From assembly GCA_040881985.1 (NCBI GenBank), contig JBBECE010000009.1, positions 62,001-126,000 of the forward strand: a DNA stretch of 64,000 bases. The letters are read 5' to 3'. Below the pieces are notes generated by a model. It was not told the origin of the DNA. It did not search any database and saw nothing but the letters and a program-made list of their open reading frames with translations. This document shows positions 52,303 through 59,778 of this stretch, piece by piece (position 1 is the first letter of the stretch; each line of letters opens with the position of its first letter). A program made the position numbers and the translations under genes. This DNA is from JBBECE01 sp040881985 (GTDB lineage Bacteria > Pseudomonadota > Alphaproteobacteria > Rhizobiales > Devosiaceae).

Positions 52303-53091
52303 ATGGGTGCGGGGCTGGTCGACAGTCATTGCCATCTCGACTTTCCCTCGCTGATCGGGGATCTCGACGGCGTCGTGGCGCGGGCGGGCGAGGCCGGGGT
52401 TGCGCGGCTGGTGACGATTTCGACAAGGGTGCGCCGGTTCGACGAGATCACCTCCATCGCCGAGCGGTTCCCCAACGTCTTCTGCTCGGTCGGCACGCAT
52501 CCGCACAACGCCGCCGAGGAGCCGGACGTGACGGTCGACGAGCTGGTGGCGCTGGCGGGGCATGAAAAATGCGTCGCGATCGGGGAGGCGGGGCTCGACT
52601 ATCACTATCAGCACGCGCCGAAAGCGGCGCAGGCGGAGGGATTTCGCCGGCATATCGCGGCGGCGCGGGCGACCGGCTTGCCGCTGGTCATCCATACGCG
52701 CGATGCCGATGAAGACACAGCGGCGATTCTGGAAGAAGAGACGGGGCAGGGGGCCTTCCCCTTCGTGCTGCATTGCTTTTCGGCCGGCGCCGAGCTGGCG
52801 CGGCGCGGATTGGCGCTCGGCGGCTACGTGTCGTTTTCGGGGATTGTGACGTTCAAGAGCGCCACCGACATTCAGGACATCGCAAAATTTGTACCGCTGG
52901 ACCGCTTGCTGGTCGAGACCGACGCGCCGTATCTGGCGCCGGTGCCGCATCGCGGCCAAAGCAACGAGCCCGCCTTCGTCCGGCATACGGCGGAATACGT
53001 TGCGGCGCTGCGCGGCATCGAGTTCGACAGGTTCGCCGAGGCGACAACGGTTAATTTCGATCGGCTCTTCGTCGAGGCGTCCCGAAGATGA
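52303..53091 (+). CDS. tatD: TatD-family hydrolase
   Basis: 262-residue metal-dependent DNase-like TIM barrel. Ligands: DSHCHLDF (HxH), GEAGLDYHY, VIHTRDADED, LHCFSA and VETDAPYLAPVPHRG. All canonical metal residues are present. TatD proteins act as 3'-5' exonucleases in DNA repair. It starts 6 bp after metG and overlaps the next gene by 4 bp. Confidence 0.94.
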   Translation: MGAGLVDSHCHLDFPSLIGDLDGVVARAGEAGVARLVTISTRVRRFDEITSIAERFPNVFCSVGTHPHNAAEEPDVTVDELVALAGHEKCVAIGEAGLDYHYQHAPKAAQAEGFRRHIAAARATGLPLVIHTRDADEDTAAILEEETGQGAFPFVLHCFSAGAELARRGLALGGYVSFSGIVTFKSATDIQDIAKFVPLDRLLVETDAPYLAPVPHRGQSNEPAFVRHTAEYVAALRGIEFDRFAEATTVNFDRLFVEASRR

Positions 53092-53906
53092 ACGCGGCTA
53101 CCCAAATCAGCGCGCGAATTCTTGGCTGCGGCTCCTCGGGCGGAGTGCCGCGCATTGGCAATGAATGGGGCGCTTGTGATCCGGACAATCCCAAGAATCG
53201 CCGGCGGCGCTGTTCGCTGTTGATTACCGGGCGGACGGCGGGCAAGCGCGGCGAGACGCAGGTGCTGATCGACACCGGCTGCGATATTCGCGAGCAATTG
53301 CTCGATGCCGGGGTCGGACGTCTCGACGCGGTCTTCTATACCCACGAGCATGCCGACCATACGCACGGCATCGACGATTTGCGCGTCCTGGCGCTCAACA
53401 GCGGGGCGCGGGTCGACGTTTACTATTCGCGGGCCGCCGAAGCTCGCATTCTCGGGGCTTTCGGCTATTGTTTCACCGCACCACCGGGAGCCGAATATCC
53501 GCCGATCCTCAACGCGCATTATGTCGAGGCCGGCGACACGGTGATCGTTAACGGCCCGGGCGGCGCGTTGAGCGTCAGCGCGTTCGGGCAGCGGCACGGC
53601 GCGACCGCGTCGCTCGGGTTTCGGGTCGGCGGGCTGGCCTATAGCTGCGATGTCAACGGACTGCCCACGGAATCGGTTGCGGCGTTGAAGGGGCTCGACA
53701 CCTGGATCGTCGACGCCTTGAGGGATCGTCCGCATCCGAGCCATTGGAGCCTCGAGGAGACACTGGACTGGATCGAGCGGCTCGCACCGCGGCGGGCGAT
53801 CCTGACCAATATGCATATCGATCTCGATTACGCGGCGGTGATGGCGGCGACGCCGGACAGAGTCGAGCCGGCCTATGACGGGCTAACGGTCGAGGTTTCG
53901 GCCTGA
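53088..53906 (+). CDS. MBL-fold metallo-hydrolase (PhnP-like)
   Basis: 272-residue metallo-beta-lactamase-fold protein: LGCGSSGGVPRIGNEWGAC at the N-terminus, then YTHEHADHTHGIDD (the HxHxDH di-metal motif). Further ligands appear in SCDVNG and NMHIDLDY. It resembles the PhnP phosphodiesterase group. The conserved position after tatD in alphaproteobacteria suggests a housekeeping cyclic-phosphate or RNA-processing role, but the substrate is unknown. Confidence 0.9.
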   Translation: MNAATQISARILGCGSSGGVPRIGNEWGACDPDNPKNRRRRCSLLITGRTAGKRGETQVLIDTGCDIREQLLDAGVGRLDAVFYTHEHADHTHGIDDLRVLALNSGARVDVYYSRAAEARILGAFGYCFTAPPGAEYPPILNAHYVEAGDTVIVNGPGGALSVSAFGQRHGATASLGFRVGGLAYSCDVNGLPTESVAALKGLDTWIVDALRDRPHPSHWSLEETLDWIERLAPRRAILTNMHIDLDYAAVMAATPDRVEPAYDGLTVEVSA

Positions 53907-54035
53907 GGGCGGACGGATCGCCCCCGGAGTGCCGCGCGGCGGGGAATTGCCCAGCATTCGATGGGTCGGACGGCCCAGGGCGCGATTTCGCCCCGGCTTT
54001 GGCTTGCCTGCAACGGCCTGCCTGTCCACGAAGAA

Positions 54036-54063
54036 AAGTTCCATAATATATATTATGCGAATG
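54036..54063. other. dif: Candidate chromosome dimer resolution site (dif)
   Basis: Two 11-bp arms, AAGTTCCATAA and TTATGCGAATG, flank the centre TATATA. The inner 16 bp CATAATATATATTATG (54042-54057) is a perfect palindrome. Compared on the reverse strand with the E. coli dif site, the arms match about 8/11 (XerC side) and 7/11 (XerD side), including both invariant inner CATAA/TTATG halves. This is the expected architecture of a XerCD recombination site in the terminus region. Confidence 0.7.
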
Positions 54064-54129
54064 GCCCTGGTGGGGATGGGGGGTTGGGAATGCCAAATTG
54101 GCGCGGCTCCTTCGTCCCCTCTCAGCCGC

Positions 54130-54236
54130 ATCTCCCGGCTTGACCGGGTGATCCAGTTCGCCGCGTCCGCGGCGCAACAAATTCTGTCGCGCGCCAGACG
54201 GCGCGCCGCTGCATGGCCCGATTAAGTCGGGCCATG
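54130..54236. repeat. Mosaic palindromic repeat
   Basis: ATC(T)CCCGG CTTGA CCGGG(T)GAT followed by CCAG; a GC-rich centre with CGCCGCG/CGCGGCG and GCGCGCC/GGCGCGC arms; then a perfect 10-bp hairpin CATGGCCCGA TTAAG TCGGGCCATG (54212-54236). It has the same order of hairpins and about the same length as the cluster after aspS (34901-35005). Confidence 0.6.
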
Positions 54237-54338
54237 AGGAACAGAGAGTTATGCTCGAGGTGGTTGGAGAGGCGGGGGCGGCGCGTTAGGCTCGCGCTAC
54301 GCTCCGTCCGCCCTCCCTGCCCCGCGAGACCCCAAACG

Positions 54339-55145
54339 ATGGAACCCTCTAGCGACTTCTCCCGTCTTGTCGAGATCATGGCCGCGCTGCGCGATCCAGT
54401 GTCCGGGTGTCCGTGGGACCTCGAGCAGAGCTTCTCGACGATCCGGCATTACACGATCGAGGAAGCCTATGAGGTCGCCGATGCGATCGAGCGCGGCGAT
54501 TTCGACGATCTCAGGGACGAGCTGGGGGACCTGCTGCTGCAGCCGGTCTATCACGCGCAGATGGCGGCCGAGGCGGGCCTGTTCACGATCGGGGACGTGA
54601 TCCAGGCGATCACCGAGAAACTGGTCCGCCGGCATCCGCATGTGTTCGGCGAGGACAAGGCGGTCCATGCCGACGGCGCGAAGTCGCGCTGGGAGAGCCT
54701 GAAAGTGCACGAGCGGGAGGCCAAGGCGCAGAAGGCGGGGCGGGCGGCTTCGATTCTCGATGAGGTGGCACGAGCCTTGCCCGCGCTGGCCCGCGCCGAC
54801 AAGTTGGCGAAGCGCGCCGCAAAAGTCGGGTTCGACTGGCCGGATGCAGCGTCGGTCACTGAGAAGGTGCGCGAGGAATTGTCCGAGGTCGAGGCTGCCG
54901 AGGGCAAGGACGCCGTGGCCGAGGAGGTCGGCGATCTGCTGTTCGCCGCCGCCAATCTGGCGCGCAAGCTCGGGGTCGATCCGGAAGCTGCGCTGAGTGA
55001 TGCCAATCTCAAATTCGAGCGGCGATTCCGGCATGTCGAGGCGCGGCTCGCAGCGGAAAATATGACGTTGGCCGAGGCCGGGCTGGAGCGAATGGAGCGG
55101 CACTGGAACGAGGTCCGGGCGGCGGACAAGGCCGGCGGGGCTTAG
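54339..55145 (+). CDS. mazG: Nucleoside triphosphate pyrophosphohydrolase MazG
   Basis: 268-residue enzyme with two MazG repeats hydrolysing (d)NTPs to NMPs. Repeat 1: CPWDLEQSFSTIRHYTIEEAYE and DLRDELGDLLLQPVYH (EExxE and ExxD metal sites). Repeat 2: KVREELSEVEAAEGKDAVA and EEVGDLLFAAANLAR. ATG 54339 starts the family-typical protein; the 42 codons upstream in frame run into repeats. Convergent with hflX, overlapping by 4 bp. Confidence 0.94.
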   Translation: MEPSSDFSRLVEIMAALRDPVSGCPWDLEQSFSTIRHYTIEEAYEVADAIERGDFDDLRDELGDLLLQPVYHAQMAAEAGLFTIGDVIQAITEKLVRRHPHVFGEDKAVHADGAKSRWESLKVHEREAKAQKAGRAASILDEVARALPALARADKLAKRAAKVGFDWPDAASVTEKVREELSEVEAAEGKDAVAEEVGDLLFAAANLARKLGVDPEAALSDANLKFERRFRHVEARLAAENMTLAEAGLERMERHWNEVRAADKAGGA

Positions 55146-56521
55146 GCCCCTCCGCCCGCGATATTGCCCTCGAAGAGCGACAGAAACTGCTGTTTCCGGG
55201 TCGGGCCGATGCGGACTTCGTAACGGGTTTCAAAATCGCCAGCCGGGACGGTTTCGAGCACTTCGCCGTTCTCGTAGAGCCAATGGATGCGCTTGCCGTC
55301 GCCCGAGGGCAGAACGACCGAATAGGTGCGCGAGGAAAGCGCCAGGATATTCTCGACAGCCAGCAGGAGGGCGTCGGCGCCCTCCCCGGTCGCCGCGGAG
55401 AGCGGGCAGACGACGATACCGTTTCGGCCCGTTGCAGCTTCGGCGCGCATCGAGACGCGCTTCGCCTCCGGCAGAAGGTCGATCTTGTTCCAGACCTCGA
55501 TGAAGGCGGTCGTCGAGGGCTCGACGCCGAGGTGCTTGAGAATCGCCTCGACATCGGTCGCCTCGGCGGCGGACTGGACGCTGGCGATGTCGCGCACATG
55601 CAGGACGATGCGGGCATCGATCACCTCCGCAAGCGTGCCGCGGAAGGCGGCGATGAGGTCGGTCGGCAGGTCGGAGACGAACCCGACGGTGTCGGAGAAG
55701 ACGACCTCCCTGCCCCGCGGCAGTTTTGCCCTGCGGACGGTGGTGTCGAGGGTCGCGAACAAAAGGTCCTTGACGACGACGCCGGCGCCGGTCAGCCGGT
55801 TAAACAAAGTCGACTTTCCGGAATTGGTGTAGCCGACAAGCGCAATCATCGGGAACGGCTCGGCACGGCGGGACTTGCGCTGCTCGTTGCGGGAACGGGT
55901 GATTTTTTCGATGCGCTCTTTGAGGACGAGAATCTTCTCCTCCAGCAGCCGGCGGTCGGATTCCATCTGGGTCTCGCCGGGGCCGCCAATAAACGATGTC
56001 GAGCCGCGCTGACGCTCGAGATGGGTCCACGAGCGGACGAGCCGGCCTTTCTGGTAGGTCAGGTGGGCGAGCTCGACCTGCAGGACGCCTTCGCGGGTGG
56101 CGGCGCGCTCGCCGAAGATTTCGAGGATCAGCGCGGTGCGGTCGAGCACTTTGGCGCCGGTGGCGCGTTCGAGATTGCGCTGCTGGGACGGCGAGAGCTG
56201 GGTATCGAGGAGGACAAGCTCGAGCTTTTCGGCCTCGACGCGCGCCTTGATGCGCTCGACCGTGCCGCCGCCGATGAAGGTCGCGGGGCGGATTTCCCTG
56301 AGATTAACGATCTCGGAGAAGACGATTTCCAGCCGGATCGCCCGGGCGAGGCCCTCGAACTCGGCGAGGCGCGCCTCGGGGCTGCGCGAGGTCTTGACCC
56401 CCGAGACCGCCGGGCAAACGAGCCCGACCCGCGTCGGGGCAACCCGGCGGTCGATCGTGGCCTTGCGGCCCCTGGCGAGGCTTACTCCCTCGGCGTCGGG
56501 GCGGACGGTATGCTTACTCAA
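55142..56521 (-). CDS. hflX: GTPase HflX
   Basis: 459-residue ribosome-associated GTPase that splits stalled 70S ribosomes. The N-terminal HflX domain contains FIGGGTVERIK and the conserved glycine-rich FIGGPGETQME loop. The G domain has GYTNSGKSTLFN (G1), DTVGFVSDLPTDL (G3) and NKIDLL (G4). TTG start overlapping hfq by 8 bp. The hfq-hflX pair is conserved. Confidence 0.95.
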   Translation of the reverse strand: MSKHTVRPDAEGVSLARGRKATIDRRVAPTRVGLVCPAVSGVKTSRSPEARLAEFEGLARAIRLEIVFSEIVNLREIRPATFIGGGTVERIKARVEAEKLELVLLDTQLSPSQQRNLERATGAKVLDRTALILEIFGERAATREGVLQVELAHLTYQKGRLVRSWTHLERQRGSTSFIGGPGETQMESDRRLLEEKILVLKERIEKITRSRNEQRKSRRAEPFPMIALVGYTNSGKSTLFNRLTGAGVVVKDLLFATLDTTVRRAKLPRGREVVFSDTVGFVSDLPTDLIAAFRGTLAEVIDARIVLHVRDIASVQSAAEATDVEAILKHLGVEPSTTAFIEVWNKIDLLPEAKRVSMRAEAATGRNGIVVCPLSAATGEGADALLLAVENILALSSRTYSVVLPSGDGKRIHWLYENGEVLETVPAGDFETRYEVRIGPTRKQQFLSLFEGNIAGGGA

Positions 56522-56780
56522 CGCGGTCGGCGGCGCCTTTTTCGGCGGCGTCGGGATCGAACAACTGGATCGGCGCGCCGGGCATTATCGTTGAAATCGC
56601 ATGCTTGTAGACGAGCTGCGACTGCGCATCGCGCCGCAGCAGCAGGCAGAAATTGTCAAACCAGGTAATGACGCCCTGCAGCTTGACCCCGTTGACCAGG
56701 AAGACGGTGACCGGGACCTTGTTTTTCCGGACGTGATTCAGAAAAGCGTCCTGAAGGTTTTGGGTTTTTTCACTGGGCAT
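56514..56780 (-). CDS. hfq: RNA chaperone Hfq
   Basis: 88-residue Sm-like protein. It has QNLQDAFLNHVRKNKVPVT (proximal-face Gln and the Sm1 motif) and YKHAISTIMPG (YKH motif of the Sm2 strand). The C-terminal tail is short, as usual in alphaproteobacteria. It mediates sRNA-mRNA pairing. About 200 bp upstream to trkA are free of genes and likely hold its promoter. Confidence 0.97.
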   Translation of the reverse strand: MPSEKTQNLQDAFLNHVRKNKVPVTVFLVNGVKLQGVITWFDNFCLLLRRDAQSQLVYKHAISTIMPGAPIQLFDPDAAEKGAADRVE

Positions 56781-56966
56781 TTGACGGCCTCTTTTTGGCG
56801 CGGGCCCATTTCGGTCCGGGTCGCCTCGTTCGGCACCCCTGCCTCGACGCCGCGCCGGTGGGCTTCACCGGAGATTATGCTCCGGCCAGGTGATGTATCG
56901 CACAAATAGGTCCCGCTTTGAAGCGTTTCGGCCGGTTTGCCGATCACCAATCCGCGCGGGGGAGTC

Positions 56967-56984
56967 GGGCGCCGGCGGGCGCCC
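56967..56984 (-). terminator. GC hairpin right after trkA
   Basis: GGGCGCC / GGCGCCC with a 4-nt loop directly adjoining the trkA stop codon. No T-tract follows on the minus strand, so intrinsic termination is uncertain. Confidence 0.3.
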
Positions 56985-58361
56985 CTAGAAGAAGTCGATC
57001 GACACCCGGAACATCTGCTCGACCTGGCGGACGGCGTTGGCGAGCGCGAAGACGATAACGAAATCGCCGGATTCGATGCGCACGTCGCCCGACGGCATCA
57101 GCACCTTGTCGCCGCGGATGACGGCGCCGACGCGCACCCCGGTGCCGAATTCGAAGTCGCGCAACGGCTGGCCGACGAGCGGGGACGTCTCCAGCGCCTC
57201 GGCTTCGAGCAGCTCGGCCTCGCCATTGTTGAGGGTGAAGACGCCGCGGATGCGGCCGCGCCGGACGTGCCGAAGAATGCGCGAGACGGTGACCGCGCGC
57301 GGGTTGATGAAGGCGTCGACGCCGAGCCGCTTGGCGAAGCGCGGGTATTGCGGCTGGTTGACGAGCGCGATCGTCGACGGACAGCCGAGCTCGGAGGCCA
57401 TCACCGCCGACAGGATGTTGGTCTCGTCGTCATTGGTGAGCCCGAGGAACATGTGGGCGTCGCGAATATCGACCTCGCGCATGACCTCCTCGGCGAGGGC
57501 GTTGCCGTGGACGACGATCGTCGAGGCCATCTCCTCGGCGGCGGTGGTGGCGCGGGCGCGGTCGAATTCGATCAGCCGGACGGAGACGCCGCGGCCGGAC
57601 GATTCGAGCTGGCGGGCGACGTAGCGGCCGATATTGCCCGCCCCCGCAATGACGATCCGGGAGGGGGATTCCTTGTCCTGGCCGAACAGCGACAGGGTGC
57701 GTTTGACCTGCTCGCGGGCGACGGCGACATAGGCGAGGTCACCCGCCATCAGCTGGTCGTGCGAATGCAGCGCCATGAGTTTGGCGTCGCGCCTGACCCC
57801 CATGACGGTCGCGTAGAGGTTGGGGAAAAGGTCGGTCAGCTGGGCGAGCGGGGTATCGATGACGGCGCAATCCTCGGCGACGTCGATCGCCAGCACGACG
57901 ACGCGCTGGTCCTCGAAGGTGACGATCTCGGAGGCGCCGGGATGCTCGATGCGCTGCAGGATGAGGTTGCCGACCTCGACTTCGGGCGAGATGATGACGT
58001 CGATCGGCAAATGGTCGCGGGCGAAGAGGTCGGAGAATTCGCTTTTCAGATAGGCCTGGGCGCGAATACGGGCAATGCGGGTCGGGACGTCGAAAATGGC
58101 GTGGGCCACCTGACAGGCGGTCATGTTGACTTCGTCGACCTGGGTCACCGCAATCAGCATGTCGGCCTCCCGGGCGCCGGCCTGGGCGAGTACGTCGGGA
58201 TGCGAGCCGTGGCCGAGTACGCCGCGGGCGTCGAGGGTGTCGCGGATGCGCTGGACGAGTTCGGGATTGCTGTCGATGACGGTGACTTCGTTGCCCTCGA
58301 GCGACAGCCGTTCGGCAATGCCGTAGCCGACCTGCCCTGCCCCGCAAATGATGACGCGCAT
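56985..58361 (-). CDS. trkA: Trk system potassium transport protein TrkA
   Basis: 458-residue cytoplasmic regulator of Trk/Ktr potassium channels. Two repeats of a Rossmann RCK-N domain (MRVIICGAGQVGYGIAERL and RIVIAGAGNIGRYVARQLE) each precede an RCK-C domain. The start is the ATG at 58361; upstream in-frame codons overlap ntrX and read as low-complexity Ser/Pro. It follows ntrX by 37 bp, the standard ntrYX-trkA-hfq-hflX order. Confidence 0.95.
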   Translation of the reverse strand: MRVIICGAGQVGYGIAERLSLEGNEVTVIDSNPELVQRIRDTLDARGVLGHGSHPDVLAQAGAREADMLIAVTQVDEVNMTACQVAHAIFDVPTRIARIRAQAYLKSEFSDLFARDHLPIDVIISPEVEVGNLILQRIEHPGASEIVTFEDQRVVVLAIDVAEDCAVIDTPLAQLTDLFPNLYATVMGVRRDAKLMALHSHDQLMAGDLAYVAVAREQVKRTLSLFGQDKESPSRIVIAGAGNIGRYVARQLESSGRGVSVRLIEFDRARATTAAEEMASTIVVHGNALAEEVMREVDIRDAHMFLGLTNDDETNILSAVMASELGCPSTIALVNQPQYPRFAKRLGVDAFINPRAVTVSRILRHVRRGRIRGVFTLNNGEAELLEAEALETSPLVGQPLRDFEFGTGVRVGAVIRGDKVLMPSGDVRIESGDFVIVFALANAVRQVEQMFRVSIDFF

Positions 58362-58398
58362 CAAGACGCCTTTTCGATTCGGCCGGGACTTGCGGGCG

Positions 58399-59778
58399 TT
58401 ATAGGCCCAAAGACCGCAATTTGCGATGCAGGGCGCTGCGCTCCATGCCGACGAATTCGGCGGTTTTGGAGATGTTGCCGCCGAACCGCTCGATCTGGGC
58501 GACGAGGTATTGCCGCTCGAAGACCTCGCGGGCATCGCGCAGCGGCAGGCTCATCAAATGCGTCGCCGCTTCGGAGCCGTTCATGGTCGGCAGGACTTCC
58601 CCGATGTCGGGGGGCAGCATGGCGGCGGTGATCATCGCATCCTCTGGCGGCCGGTCGCGGACGAGGATCAGGAGACGCTCGATGGAATTGCGCAACTGAC
58701 GGGCGTTGCCGGGCCAGTCCTGGGCCTGCAGGACCGCCAGCGCGTCGGGGGCAACCGTGAGCCCGGGCAAATTGTTGGCGCGGCTGAGCCGGGCGACGAA
58801 CCATTCGACGAGCGGGGGGATGTCCTCGCGGCGGTCGCGAAGCGGGGGCAGATGCAGGGGGACGACCGCCAGGCGATGGAAGAGGTCGGCGCGAAACTGG
58901 CCGTCCTCGATCATCCGGCCGAGGTTGGCGGCGGTCGAGGAGACGACCCGCACGTCGACCTCTACGCTCGCGTGGCCGCTGACCCGCCTGAACCGGTTCT
59001 CGACAAGGGTGCGGACGAGCACGGCCTGCATGTCGTCGGAAAGCGCCGCGATTTCCCCGAGATAGAGGGTGCCGCCATGGGCCCGCTCGAGGGCGCCGGC
59101 CTCGACCCTGATGCCGTCGTGGGTCTCGATCTCCTCGCCGAACAGCATGGCGGGGACTTCGACGGGGGGATAGGTGGTGAGATTGACTTCGACGAAGGGA
59201 CCGGCGGCGCGCGGCGATTGCTCGTGCAGAACCCGGGCGCACAGCGACTTGCCGGTGCCCAGGCCACCGGAGATGAAAACTCGCGAATTGGTGCCGGCGA
59301 CCTTCTCGATGGCGGCGCGTACCTGCGCCATGGCGTGCGAGTCCCCGACCAGCTCGGAGGGGCCGACGCCGGAACGCTCGCGAAGGTCGGCGACCTCGTG
59401 GCGCAATCGGGAAGCTTCGATGGCGCGCTGGGCGACGAGCAGCAGCCGGTCGATCTTGAACGGCTTTTCGATATAATCGTAAGCGCCGCGCTTGATCGCC
59501 GACACCGCGGTCTCGACGTTGCCGTGGCCGGAAATCATAACCACCGGAATGTCGGGATAGCTCAGCTTCAGGGCGTCGAGGAGCTGCAGTCCGTCGAGGG
59601 CGGAATTCTGCATCCAGATGTCGAGAAAAACGAGATTTGGACGGCGAGCCGAGATCGCCTGAAGCGCCGTACCGGAGTCCTGGGCGATGCGCGTGGCGTA
59701 GCCCTCATCCTCGAGGATGCCGGCGATCAGGTCGCGGATATCCGCCTCGTCGTCGACGATCAAAACATCCAGCGCCAT
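58399..59778 (-). CDS. ntrX: Nitrogen assimilation response regulator NtrX
   Basis: 459-residue NtrC-family regulator. Receiver domain with acidic pocket (VDDEAD) and phospho-acceptor Asp53 (VFLDIWMQ). The AAA+ domain has Walker A GGLGTGKS (about 167-174), but the Walker B block reads TLYLGEIAAL (usual form LFLDEIADM) and the GAFTGA sigma-54 loop is absent (LFGEEIETHDGIRVEAG). The C-terminal Fis-type HTH is GNISKTAEFVGMERSALHRK. NtrX of this class is known to lack GAFTGA; loss of the Walker B Asp suggests no ATPase activity. It abuts ntrY directly (TAG then ATG). Confidence 0.93.
   Translation of the reverse strand: MALDVLIVDDEADIRDLIAGILEDEGYATRIAQDSGTALQAISARRPNLVFLDIWMQNSALDGLQLLDALKLSYPDIPVVMISGHGNVETAVSAIKRGAYDYIEKPFKIDRLLLVAQRAIEASRLRHEVADLRERSGVGPSELVGDSHAMAQVRAAIEKVAGTNSRVFISGGLGTGKSLCARVLHEQSPRAAGPFVEVNLTTYPPVEVPAMLFGEEIETHDGIRVEAGALERAHGGTLYLGEIAALSDDMQAVLVRTLVENRFRRVSGHASVEVDVRVVSSTAANLGRMIEDGQFRADLFHRLAVVPLHLPPLRDRREDIPPLVEWFVARLSRANNLPGLTVAPDALAVLQAQDWPGNARQLRNSIERLLILVRDRPPEDAMITAAMLPPDIGEVLPTMNGSEAATHLMSLPLRDAREVFERQYLVAQIERFGGNISKTAEFVGMERSALHRKLRSLGL

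Larger units (their letters stand above)
53907..54338. other. 432-bp intergenic region with dif-like site and repeats
   Basis: No gene is supported. It contains the XerCD-type site at 54036-54063 and the mosaic repeat at 54130-54236. Upstream of mazG a GC-rich palindromic stretch (54280-54320) is seen without clear promoter hexamers. Confidence 0.5.
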
